NCBI GenBank assembly: GCA_002726865.1
Contig: PBSW01000027.1
Coordinates: 36,564 to 100,563, forward strand
Reading direction: 5' to 3'
From: Candidatus Bathyarchaeota archaeon
GTDB lineage: Archaea; Thermoproteota; Bathyarchaeia; TCS64
DNA: 64,000 bases
The number at the start of each line of letters is the position of its first letter. The first letter of the stretch is position 1. The notes below the pieces were generated by a model. That model was given only the letters and a program-made list of their open reading frames with translations, had not been told where the DNA came from and did not search any database. The translations under genes and the position numbers were made by a program. Positions 8,024 through 15,018 of the stretch are shown here, in pieces.

Positions 8024-8351
8024 AGTCTAATCTCTTGAATTTTACTAATTAAAACTGTGCACATGATATTTCTAGTTTCACTGAGACATACCACATGCGA
8101 TGTCTTCGATAGGGAATGCATTAATGTCACTAAACAGAACAAGAGTGACCTGGATAGAGTTATCCACACTCGCGTGGGTGTCGGCTACGAGGACTGACCA
8201 TCTGCGTGGATGGTTTTCAAAGCGAGCCTCGTCGATGACAAGGAAGCGTTTTTATTCATGCTCAGGGAACCCTGAAATAGTCTATTTTTTCTCCAATAGC
8301 CTTCAGGTTGGATAGGTATTCATATAAATGTGCTGGGATTCTATCGCAGGT

Positions 8352-8384
8352 GGCGGGTGAGTGGGGCCTCCCACCCGTTCCGCC
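8352..8384 (+). promoter_or_regulatory. Two-tier hairpin in the leader of queT-queC
   Basis: The leader contains an outer stem GGCGG (8352-8356) with CCGCC (8380-8384), an internal loop, an inner stem GTGGG (8361-8365) with CCCAC (8370-8374), and a GCCT tetraloop. It ends 28 bases before the queT start codon and 17 before its ribosome site. Queuosine-type transporters and synthesis genes are often controlled by preQ1-sensing RNAs in bacteria; this hairpin does not match a class I can name. Confidence 0.5.
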
Positions 8385-8412
8385 ATATAAATCCCGGAGA
8401 AGGGAGGCAAAA

Positions 8413-8895
8413 ATGGAGATAAACACGAAGGACGTAACTCTGGTGGCCATCTTCGCGGCTCTTTATGCCGTGCTAGGAGTGGTCTTCGCACCTATCGGTT
8501 TCCTAGCACTACAGTTCAGGATCGCGGGGATTATCAGGCCGGCCGTAGCTAAGAAGCCTATCCTCATCGTTGGTTACACTATCGGGGTGTTCATCACGAA
8601 TCTTTTCAGCCCTTTCACGGGCTTCCTCGAACTTGTCTTCATGCCGTTGATGAGCCTCGTGGCTGGGCTCGCAGGATACTATGCTGCTAAATTTTTCGGA
8701 AAGAGCTACATGGTTGCTGGGGCCGTCATCGCAGTTATCATACCTATCAGCGTTAGCTGGATGCTAAACCAGCTCTTCGAGCTCCCGATTGTTGCAACGC
8801 TGCCAGGGCTCATTGTGAGCGAGCAGATAGTGAACGGCCTCGGGTCAATCCTCTTCATGGCAGTAGCTTCTAGATACAGGTGGTACGAAGGATAA
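8413..8895 (+). CDS. queT: QueT-type ECF transporter substrate-binding (S) component
   Basis: A 160-residue integral membrane protein with about five or six hydrophobic segments (for example VTLVAIFAALYAVLGVVF and AVIAVIIPISVSWML), in the size range and style of ECF S components of the QueT family. QueT imports precursors of 7-deazaguanine nucleosides. The start is set by GGGAGG six bases upstream of ATG 8413; an upstream ATG at 8308 would place the hairpin leader in coding sequence and is unlikely. The gene overlaps queC by 16 bases, a context that strongly supports the role: import plus synthesis of the preQ0 base for archaeosine in tRNA. No ECF energising module is in the window. Confidence 0.8.
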   Translation: MEINTKDVTLVAIFAALYAVLGVVFAPIGFLALQFRIAGIIRPAVAKKPILIVGYTIGVFITNLFSPFTGFLELVFMPLMSLVAGLAGYYAAKFFGKSYMVAGAVIAVIIPISVSWMLNQLFELPIVATLPGLIVSEQIVNGLGSILFMAVASRYRWYEG

Positions 8896-9536
8896 AGTGC
8901 GTCGTAGTCTTCAGCGGAGGCCCCGACTCGGCTAGCGCGGCATACTGGGCGAAGGATAAGGGATTTGATGTTCACCTTATCACTTTCGACTACGGTCAGA
9001 TCGCTAAGATCGAGATCGAACACGCGAGGAGGATAGCCCAGGAAATGGGCGTGACCCATAAGGTGGTAGACCTCTCCGCCCTCGAAAGGGTTTACTTAGG
9101 CATTACATCTCTGGTGGACACTGGCATCCAGATGACCCAGGAGTTCAGCGCTCCCATAATCGTCCCATTCAGGAATGGCGTGTTTCTCGCCGTGACCGTT
9201 GCGTACGCGGCTTCCGTCGGGGTGGACACGATCCTGTACGGGGCTCATGGTTCCGATGAGGAAAACTACCCGGACTGCCGGAGAGAGTTTTACAAGGCCT
9301 TTGAGGCTACTGCGAGACTGGGCACCGAGACGCAAATCACAATTGATGCCCCCTTCAGCAACATAACCAAGGCGGAAATGCTCAAGCGGGGATTAGGGCT
9401 AGGGGTCCCTCTCCATCTCACCTGGTCTTGCTACAGGAACGGACCCATCCACTGCGGGACCTGCGAGTCGTGCAACAATAGAAGGAAGGCCTTCAGGGAG
9501 GCTGGGATCCAAGATCCCACGGAATACAAGACCTGA
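8880..9536 (+). CDS. queC: 7-cyano-7-deazaguanine synthase (QueC)
   Basis: QueC converts 7-carboxy-7-deazaguanine to preQ0 using ATP and ammonia; in archaea preQ0 is inserted into tRNA and becomes archaeosine. The 218-residue protein has the PP-loop SGGPDS near residue 12, the central GAHGSDEENYPDCR block (about residues 125-140), and a C-terminal zinc site with four cysteines in WSCYRNGPIHCGTCESC. Translation starts at GTG 8880 inside the end of queT, so the two are coupled. All expected motifs are present. Confidence 0.93.
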   Translation: MVRRIKCVVVFSGGPDSASAAYWAKDKGFDVHLITFDYGQIAKIEIEHARRIAQEMGVTHKVVDLSALERVYLGITSLVDTGIQMTQEFSAPIIVPFRNGVFLAVTVAYAASVGVDTILYGAHGSDEENYPDCRREFYKAFEATARLGTETQITIDAPFSNITKAEMLKRGLGLGVPLHLTWSCYRNGPIHCGTCESCNNRRKAFREAGIQDPTEYKT

Positions 9537-9638
9537 ACCTAAAATCCTTGAAAAGAGAGACTCTTTCATTTAACCGGTGTCCACGTTGAACGTCCAGCTT
9601 CTCAGGTTATACGGCTGGTTTCCCGAGACACCGGGGGA

Positions 9639-9963
9639 ATGATCTACCGGGAGGTTCACATCGCATTCTTTGTGACCCTTCTGGTATCGGTGATGAACAT
9701 CACCATCATATTCATCAGGAGAGGTTACAGGGAGCTGGGAGCCCCGGGGATCGTTGCGAGTTCGCTTGCCCTCACAGTCTAGACCCTGAGTTGGGACGGT
9801 ATCGCGATCCCGGAAGCGTTCTCCGCGGCCTCAAGTGGGGGCTGGTTCATTGTCACGGGTGTCTGGATAACGAGGTACATAGAAAAAGGCCGGTTGACAA
9901 CCTCACCTTCTACACTTTCGACAAGCACACCTTCAACCGCGACCCAATGTGGTTGAGTCCCTA
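9639..9963 (+). pseudogene. Decayed membrane protein gene
   Basis: From ATG 9639 the frame reads a hydrophobic protein (HIAFFVTLLVSVMNITIIFI) to an in-frame TAG at 9780-9782, then continues coding-like (TLSWDGIAIPEAFSAA, GWFIVTGVWITRYIEKG). Near 9893 similarity to coding sequence passes to another frame (VDNLTFYTFDKHTFNRDPMW), ending at the TAG about 9961. One nonsense codon plus one frameshift indicate a pseudogene of a small polytopic membrane protein. I do not recognise the family. Confidence 0.5.
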
Positions 9964-10060
9964 GTTCACAGACAAGGCATTTATTGACTCACCCAAAGGA
10001 AGCGCGGCAGGATAATGGGGCTAGGTTTGTGTCTAGAGACTGGGCTGCCGTGGGACACAT

Positions 10061-10068
10061 CGCGCGCG
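10061..10068. repeat. Alternating CG tract (CGCGCGCG)
   Basis: An eight-base alternating CG run in the gap between the membrane-protein pseudogene and threonine dehydratase. No gene is supported from 9964 to 10181. Confidence 0.5.
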
Positions 10069-10181
10069 GGAAGGACTCCTTGATGCATTGTAACAACTGG
10101 AGATCCTTTTGGGGTTCAGATCCACCAATCGATATGTTCGCACGTTGGGAGGGACTTTTCCCCTGTATTTCCTGCTAGAAT

Positions 10182-11180
10182 TCAGGCTAATACGTTATCC
10201 GGAACTTTTTGGATTAGCCGGTTGAAAGTTGTTGTGTTAATGTTCCTACTCGTGATGACTAGCACCACTTTCTTATTCTTCAGTTCGATCTTCCCCGCCA
10301 GCAAAGCGGCAAGTCCCACAGAGGATGCGGGTTCGGCCATCACCTGCTCATCCTGCTGGATGGCAACCATGGCCTCAATGATCTCCCGATCGTCTACAAG
10401 GAATGTGTTGTCCAAGGTGCGCTTGCAGATCTCGAAGGGAAGTCGTCCGAAGCCCCCGAGGAGGCCACTCGCGATGCTCACGTCGATGTCCAGGGTCTCA
10501 TAGCACTTGTCCTCTCTGAGAGACTTGTAGGCTCCCGGGGCCGCGGTCGGCTCGACACCATATATCTTAGTTTCGTCTGAGAGGGTCTTTACGGCGGTTG
10601 AGATGCCTGAGATGAGCCCTCCCCCACCCACAGGGACGATTACGGCGTCCGCCTCGGGGAGGTCTTCAATGATCTCGAGGCCTATGGTACCCTGTCCTGC
10701 AATGACCTTGGGATCGGCGTGGCTGTGGATGAATGTCATGTTGTTTTCTCTGGTGTATCGCATGGACTCCTCGTAGGCCTCCTGAAATCCTTGGCCATGG
10801 TATACGAGGTCGGGGCCCCAAAAGAGGGCCCTTCTCACCTTAGCGGGATCAGCATTTTCGGGGACGTATATCCTGGTGGGGCGGATGTTAAATAGATTCG
10901 CGGCGTAGGCTATTGCCAGGGCGTGGTTCCCGCTGGAGGCGGTAACGAGGCCCCTGCTCCTCTCCTCTTGGGTGAGGGAGGAGGTGGCGTTGAGTGCGCC
11001 CCGTACCTTGAAGCATCCACATCGCTGCCAGCATTCCATCTTGAGATAGATCTGGTTCCCCGTCCTCTCGCTGAGGGCGTGGGAGTGGATCAGGGGAGTC
11101 CTGTAAACAAGACTTGATATTCGGTGACGCGCCTTTAAGATCTCCCCGGGGTCAAAGACTTCTTCAAGATTAAGAGGCAT
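10182..11180 (-). CDS. PLP-dependent threonine/serine dehydratase (fold type II)
   Basis: The 332-residue protein has the order of motifs of threonine ammonia-lyases: PLP-lysine region (GCFKVRGALN, about residues 54-63), the phosphate-side SSGNHA at about 82-87, and the glycine-rich cofactor loop VGGGGLISG around residue 175. The reaction would be deamination of threonine or serine to a 2-oxoacid, feeding isoleucine synthesis or catabolism. There is no C-terminal ACT regulatory domain, so it is the short catabolic type. The residue before the PLP lysine's Phe is Cys rather than the usual Ser. Threonine versus serine or serine-racemase activity cannot be told from sequence. Confidence 0.85.
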   Translation of the reverse strand: MPLNLEEVFDPGEILKARHRISSLVYRTPLIHSHALSERTGNQIYLKMECWQRCGCFKVRGALNATSSLTQEERSRGLVTASSGNHALAIAYAANLFNIRPTRIYVPENADPAKVRRALFWGPDLVYHGQGFQEAYEESMRYTRENNMTFIHSHADPKVIAGQGTIGLEIIEDLPEADAVIVPVGGGGLISGISTAVKTLSDETKIYGVEPTAAPGAYKSLREDKCYETLDIDVSIASGLLGGFGRLPFEICKRTLDNTFLVDDREIIEAMVAIQQDEQVMAEPASSVGLAALLAGKIELKNKKVVLVITSRNINTTTFNRLIQKVPDNVLA

Positions 11181-11248
11181 GTTATCCTCCTTTATTCATC
11201 TTCAATTTAAGATCTCACGCGAGGATTTCGACCATTTAAAAAGGGAAA

Positions 11249-11274
11249 TAACAAAAACGTTCTGGACTAGGTGG
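11249..11274. repeat. Copy 2 of a 24-26-base noncoding repeat
   Basis: TAACAAAAACGT followed by TCTGGACTAGGTGG, matching 7737-7760. It lies between the 3' end of asnS and the start of the dehydratase gene, both leftward. Confidence 0.5.
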
Positions 11275-11296
11275 AAGGAGTTCAATCAATGATATG

Positions 11297-12598
11297 CTAG
11301 GGGAAGACCCGTCTCATGTCCCTGGGGAACGGGATCGTGTCTCGTATATGCTCCAGCCCCAGCATCCACATGATCACCCTTTCCACCCCTAAACCAAAGC
11401 CGCTGTGAGGTACAGTTCCCCACCTCCTCAGATCCATATACCAGCTATAGTTGTCTGGATCCAGTCCATCGTCATGTATTCGCTGTAGCAGCTGATCGTA
11501 ATTGTGGACCCTCTGGCCTCCACCGATGATCTCCCCGTATCCCTCCGGCGCCATCAGGTCTCCAGACATTGTTACCTCAGCACGGTCCGGGTCAGGCATA
11601 TGGTAGAACGGCTTGATCCCGCTAGGGAACCCGATGACCCAGAACGGTGAGTCGAACTTGCGGGTCAGGGGGCCTTCCTGCTGCCAGCCGAAGTCGTCCC
11701 CCCACAACATCTCCACCCCCTCTCCTTGCACGAGCTCTACCGCCTCATCGTAGCTGATTCGGGGGAACGGCGCATCCAGCTTCAAGAGCATCGACGGGTC
11801 CCGACCGACCCGCCTCACTTTCTCCGGAATCTCATTCGCGAGCGTATGCGCAATATGAGTTACCAGGGCGTCCCCGGTGCGCATGATCCCCGCTAGATCC
11901 GTCCAAGGCTCTTCCACTTCTAGATGCCAGAACTCACTGAGATGCCTCCGGGTCCTGTGCGGTTCCGCCCTGAAGCTCGGCGCGATGGTGTAGATCTTAC
12001 CTAGACTGCTGATCATCGCCTCAGCATAAAGCTGCCAGCTTTGGGTGAGGTAGACCCCCTCTCTCTCAAAATACTCCACGTTAAACAGCGTAGAGCCCCC
12101 CTCTACACTCGCAGTCATAAAGCTGGGGCTCTGGGTCTCGGTGTAGCCCTGATCTCGGAACCAGTCCCGGGCAGCCTCCATAAACTTTGCCCGGATCTGG
12201 AAGATGTTCTGTAGCCTAAGGTCTCTAACATAAATATGCCTGTTGTCAGCGAGGAACTCCACGCCGTGCTCCTTCTTCACAAGGGGATAGTCAGCCTTCG
12301 CCGGGTAGATCGCACCGGTCCCTGACACAGAGAGCTCCCAGCCCCCGGGGGCTCTTCCGTCCTCCCGGATCATCCCTGAGAGCTCCAGAGCAGACTCCAG
12401 GGGAAGATTCTCCAGCGTCCGATAAAGTTCATTCTCTATTGCCTCCCGCCTTACGGTACACTGAAGGAGGCCAGATCCATCTCTTAGCAATATGAACATG
12501 ATCCCCCCGCTGCTCCTGCTGTTATTGATCCAACCTCTTACCGAGGTCTCCCCTGAGATCTTACCGGAGAGGACATCAGCGACGCTTACGAAAACCAT
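11297..12598 (-). CDS. asnS: Asparaginyl-tRNA synthetase
   Basis: Class IIb synthetase of 433 residues that charges tRNA-Asn with asparagine. An OB-fold anticodon-binding domain fills about residues 1-105 (RGWINNSRSSGGIMF). The catalytic core carries motif 2 (FRAEPHRTRRHLSEFWHLEVE) and motif 3 near the C-terminus (GFGLGVERVIMW). The TASVEGGSTLF segment and FWHLE fit AsnRS rather than archaeal AspRS. With its own AsnRS the cell need not rely only on the amidation route for Asn-tRNA. A 148-base gap separates it from the acylphosphatase gene upstream. Confidence 0.92.
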   Translation of the reverse strand: MVFVSVADVLSGKISGETSVRGWINNSRSSGGIMFILLRDGSGLLQCTVRREAIENELYRTLENLPLESALELSGMIREDGRAPGGWELSVSGTGAIYPAKADYPLVKKEHGVEFLADNRHIYVRDLRLQNIFQIRAKFMEAARDWFRDQGYTETQSPSFMTASVEGGSTLFNVEYFEREGVYLTQSWQLYAEAMISSLGKIYTIAPSFRAEPHRTRRHLSEFWHLEVEEPWTDLAGIMRTGDALVTHIAHTLANEIPEKVRRVGRDPSMLLKLDAPFPRISYDEAVELVQGEGVEMLWGDDFGWQQEGPLTRKFDSPFWVIGFPSGIKPFYHMPDPDRAEVTMSGDLMAPEGYGEIIGGGQRVHNYDQLLQRIHDDGLDPDNYSWYMDLRRWGTVPHSGFGLGVERVIMWMLGLEHIRDTIPFPRDMRRVFP

Positions 12599-12746
12599 TC
12601 TAGACCAAACACTCTTCTAGAGTGGATATTAATGACTCTTTTCCTGGGAGCCCCGAAAGAAACCTCCAAGTCTTCATCCACAAACGAGTTATAATGAGGG
12701 GGCGATGTACGTGCGATACAACCCCTGTCAGGCAGGGAGAGTCTTC

Positions 12747-13016
12747 TTATTTCAAAACTCTGAAGGTCTGGAACTCTCCTCTCGGTCTTTGCTTGGAAAC
12801 CTCGACTCCCCTCACGATCGCGAGAGGTGGTCCCTTATGGCACCACCTAATGAACTCCTTAATATTTTCCTCATTCCCCTCTACGACAGTTTCAACTCTC
12901 CTGTCAGGGAGGTTTCTCACCCAACCCTTTAGCCCCAGCTGCAGTGCCTGGTTCACTGTGTTCCTGCGAAAGTAGACCCCTTGGACCCGCCCTGAAATGT
13001 AGATATGAGCTCTCAT
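12747..13016 (-). CDS. acyP: Acylphosphatase
   Basis: An 89-residue protein from ATG 13016 (MRAHIYISGRVQGVYFR). The catalytic Arg lies in VQGVYFRR and the catalytic Asn in GWVRNLPD, both in the normal spacing. It hydrolyses acyl phosphates in the cytosol. An upstream in-frame ATG at 13061 would add 15 residues that do not belong to the fold. Length and motifs match the family throughout. Confidence 0.93.
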   Translation of the reverse strand: MRAHIYISGRVQGVYFRRNTVNQALQLGLKGWVRNLPDRRVETVVEGNEENIKEFIRWCHKGPPLAIVRGVEVSKQRPRGEFQTFRVLK

Positions 13017-13088
13017 CTTGTCAGATCCAGCGCGTGCGGTCCCCTCTGAGAAACTCTCCATCGCCGTTTGACCGTACCTAGTTTTATT

Positions 13089-13247
13089 CTAATCTAATCC
13101 GTGATTGAGGCGATCCATGACGAGTACTTTTCTTGGTATCTCTTCTATCCTTGCTATCTTAGCAAGTCTTGCTATAAATGCTATATCCGGAAATACTATT
13201 GCAAACGAGATGGTTTTTCTTTTTGGATCGGGAGATATCTCCTCCAT
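13089..13247 (-). CDS. Possible small basic protein, 52 residues
   Basis: An uninterrupted frame from ATG 13247 reads MEEISPDPKRKTISFAIVF and continues with a helical stretch rich in Ile, Ala, Arg and Lys (DIAFIARLAKIARIEEIPRK). It lies in the gap between acylphosphatase and the winged-helix gene, on the same strand as both. No family is recognised and there is no strong ribosome site, so it may be chance; the amphipathic pattern argues for coding. Confidence 0.3.
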   Translation of the reverse strand: MEEISPDPKRKTISFAIVFPDIAFIARLAKIARIEEIPRKVLVMDRLNHGLD

Positions 13248-13363
13248 TTTGATACACCACTTAATGAATGTAGATTATAAATAAAAAATAGACTTATTAT
13301 GATCTGTTTATAATAGTAACTCAGTCATAAATAGTAGGCTCTGGCATCCCTCTTCTAGTACAA

Positions 13364-13648
13364 TTAGGAGTCATCCACGTCGATCCTGACGCCCCGGTCC
13401 CTCTCGAACCTAATTGTGAGTCTATTGAAAGTGGCCTCGTAGATCCTGATCTTCCCATACCTCTTCTCCTTGAGGAGCCCCAGCTCCCTGAGGGCCTCTA
13501 GATGACGCTCTACGCTGGTGTAGTTCATTCCTGTGCGCCGTCCTACCTCGCTGATGTTCATCTCCCTGGTCTCCGAGAGGACGCGTAGGACCCGGACCCT
13601 GCCTCGGGAGCCTATGAGCGCCTCAACCTCGATCTTATTATCTCCCAA
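13364..13648 (-). CDS. Winged helix-turn-helix protein (ArsR-like) coupled to orc1/cdc6
   Basis: A 94-residue DNA-binding protein. The winged helix spans about residues 5-75 (RGRVRVLRVLSE, then ISEVGRRTGMNYTSVERHLEAL, then a beta wing KEKRYGKIRIYEAT). The remainder is a short acidic tail. It overlaps the 3' end of the Orc1/Cdc6 gene by 11 bases, so the two are probably cotranscribed and coupled. A role in replication control or autoregulation of the operon is inferred from position alone. Confidence 0.75.
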   Translation of the reverse strand: MGDNKIEVEALIGSRGRVRVLRVLSETREMNISEVGRRTGMNYTSVERHLEALRELGLLKEKRYGKIRIYEATFNRLTIRFERDRGVRIDVDDS

Positions 13649-14810
13649 TGATCTTCACTATCCTCTTCTCAAGCTCCCCGGCCGGCATTTTTTGGAGTCC
13701 AATGAGCTGGGTTCTCCCCTTCTCTGAGGCGTTGAGCTCCGTCGAGATGGCTCCGAGACTGCTCAACGCGTTAAGGTACTTCCAGAATTGGGTGTGCCCT
13801 CTAGGCTCCTCCCCATACTCCTCACAGACCACCCTGTAGCTCGTCTCCGCTTCCCCCGTTGTCGCCTTAGCCTCTCGGTTGTGGAGGAAGAACCGAGCGA
13901 TCCCCAGGAGGGTGAGCTGCTCATGGCGACTCATCCCCCGGAGCTCCTCGGGCCTGATTGCTGGGAAGAGGCCTGCCGCGGCCTTCCGGACGTGCTCTGG
14001 AAGCACCTCCTGGGAGTACAATATGTTAGCGTGCATCCCCGATCCATAAAGGAGGTCAATAGCGTATCTAGCATCCCCTCTTTCTGAGGCGGCTAGTTCT
14101 CCAATGAAGTCAATGATATTCGGGGACATCGCGCCAGGTCTGAACGCCCTCTCTACTCTGCTAATTATGATGGCTGAGAGCTGGGAAGTGGTGTACTCCG
14201 ACATCCGGATCACGTTCCTCTGGAGAGTGCTTAGGGTGCTTCTGTCTAGCTTCCTGAAGATCTCCGAGCTTTTGGAGATGAATATGATGCTGAGGCGTCT
14301 CGGCCCGTCCAGCCTCTCTTCCTGGACCCTGCTGAGATTGTAGATGGCGTCCCCTCCCTCTTTCTCGATGAGGGCGTTCACCTCATCAAGGCAGAGTACG
14401 AGCTGGGTGTCCTCCTCATCGAGGATTTTCATCAATGTGTCCAAGATCTCGTTGGAGGAATATCCCCGGTCGGGGAAATTGGGACGGAAGCGCCTCAACG
14501 CCCTCTGAAGTACCATGAAGAGGCTTCCGCGGCTCTCCCGACAGTTGACATGAACGTACTCGGCCCTTACTCTGCGGCGCTTCGCCTTTTCGAGGAGATC
14601 GAGACCGAATCTTTGGGCCAGGGCTGTCTTACCGCTCCCGACTCCCCCGATGATGAGGGCCCTTTGGCTCATCTCATAGGGGGCATCCACAATGAACTGG
14701 AACAGACTGGAGAGGAACTTAGCCTCGCTATCTCTATGTATTAGTCTCTCGGGGACATAGTTGAAGTCTAGAACCGTCTTATCAATAAAGACGCTTTTGA
14801 AACGGCTCAT
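13638..14810 (-). CDS. cdc6: Orc1/Cdc6 replication initiation protein
   Basis: Initiator ATPase that binds origin DNA and loads MCM. The 390-residue protein has Walker A GGVGSGKT at about residues 55-62, Walker B LVLCLDEVNAL at about 137-147, a sensor-1 region (SIIFISKSSEI) and sensor 2 near ERGDARYAIDLL. The last 100 residues form the usual C-terminal winged helix (MSRHEQLTLLGIARFF onward). Archaeal origins are commonly next to such genes, so the upstream 210-base gap is a candidate, though I see no clear origin recognition boxes there. Confidence 0.93.
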   Translation of the reverse strand: MSRFKSVFIDKTVLDFNYVPERLIHRDSEAKFLSSLFQFIVDAPYEMSQRALIIGGVGSGKTALAQRFGLDLLEKAKRRRVRAEYVHVNCRESRGSLFMVLQRALRRFRPNFPDRGYSSNEILDTLMKILDEEDTQLVLCLDEVNALIEKEGGDAIYNLSRVQEERLDGPRRLSIIFISKSSEIFRKLDRSTLSTLQRNVIRMSEYTTSQLSAIIISRVERAFRPGAMSPNIIDFIGELAASERGDARYAIDLLYGSGMHANILYSQEVLPEHVRKAAAGLFPAIRPEELRGMSRHEQLTLLGIARFFLHNREAKATTGEAETSYRVVCEEYGEEPRGHTQFWKYLNALSSLGAISTELNASEKGRTQLIGLQKMPAGELEKRIVKIIGR

Positions 14811-15018
14811 GTTCTCTCCAACTTTGGAGTCTTTCAGTCATCAATTTATATTTTGTGTCCGTTCTAGCAGACTGTATGAGGAGGGGTGGGTGAAAGTACT
14901 CTTCAATCCAGAAAAAAATGTATATTGTTTCAGATTCGCTATATCTCAGGTAAGCGACCTTAAAATAGGCGTTTCGAGACAGATACTAGTTAACCATTAA
15001 CTGTGGGGAGCGAATAAC
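14811..15018. promoter_or_regulatory. Divergent cdc6/glmS gap with two palindromes; possible origin or operators
   Basis: The gap holds CTCCAACTTTGGAG (14816-14829), a perfect 6-base-arm inverted repeat 6 bases before the cdc6 start, and AGTTAACCATTAACT (14988-15002), just before glmS. AT-rich sequence at 14920-14945 could be a promoter for glmS. Position beside cdc6 makes an origin possible, but canonical ORB sequence is not visible to me. Confidence 0.35.

Noticed and set aside
8352..8384. Assignment of the queT hairpin to a known preQ1 riboswitch class
   Set aside because: I do not see the pseudoknot tail or conserved loops of the known classes; only the hairpin is supported.
8308..8412. 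N-terminal extension of queT
   Set aside because: It would place the leader hairpin in coding sequence; GGGAGG six bases before ATG 8413 marks the true start.
9780..9782. Pyrrolysine reading of the TAG codon
   Set aside because: A later frame change in the same gene makes decay the simpler explanation and no pyl genes are in the window.
14811..15018. A firm replication origin call
   Set aside because: The gap adjoins cdc6 but has no recognisable ORB boxes; reported only as a possibility.
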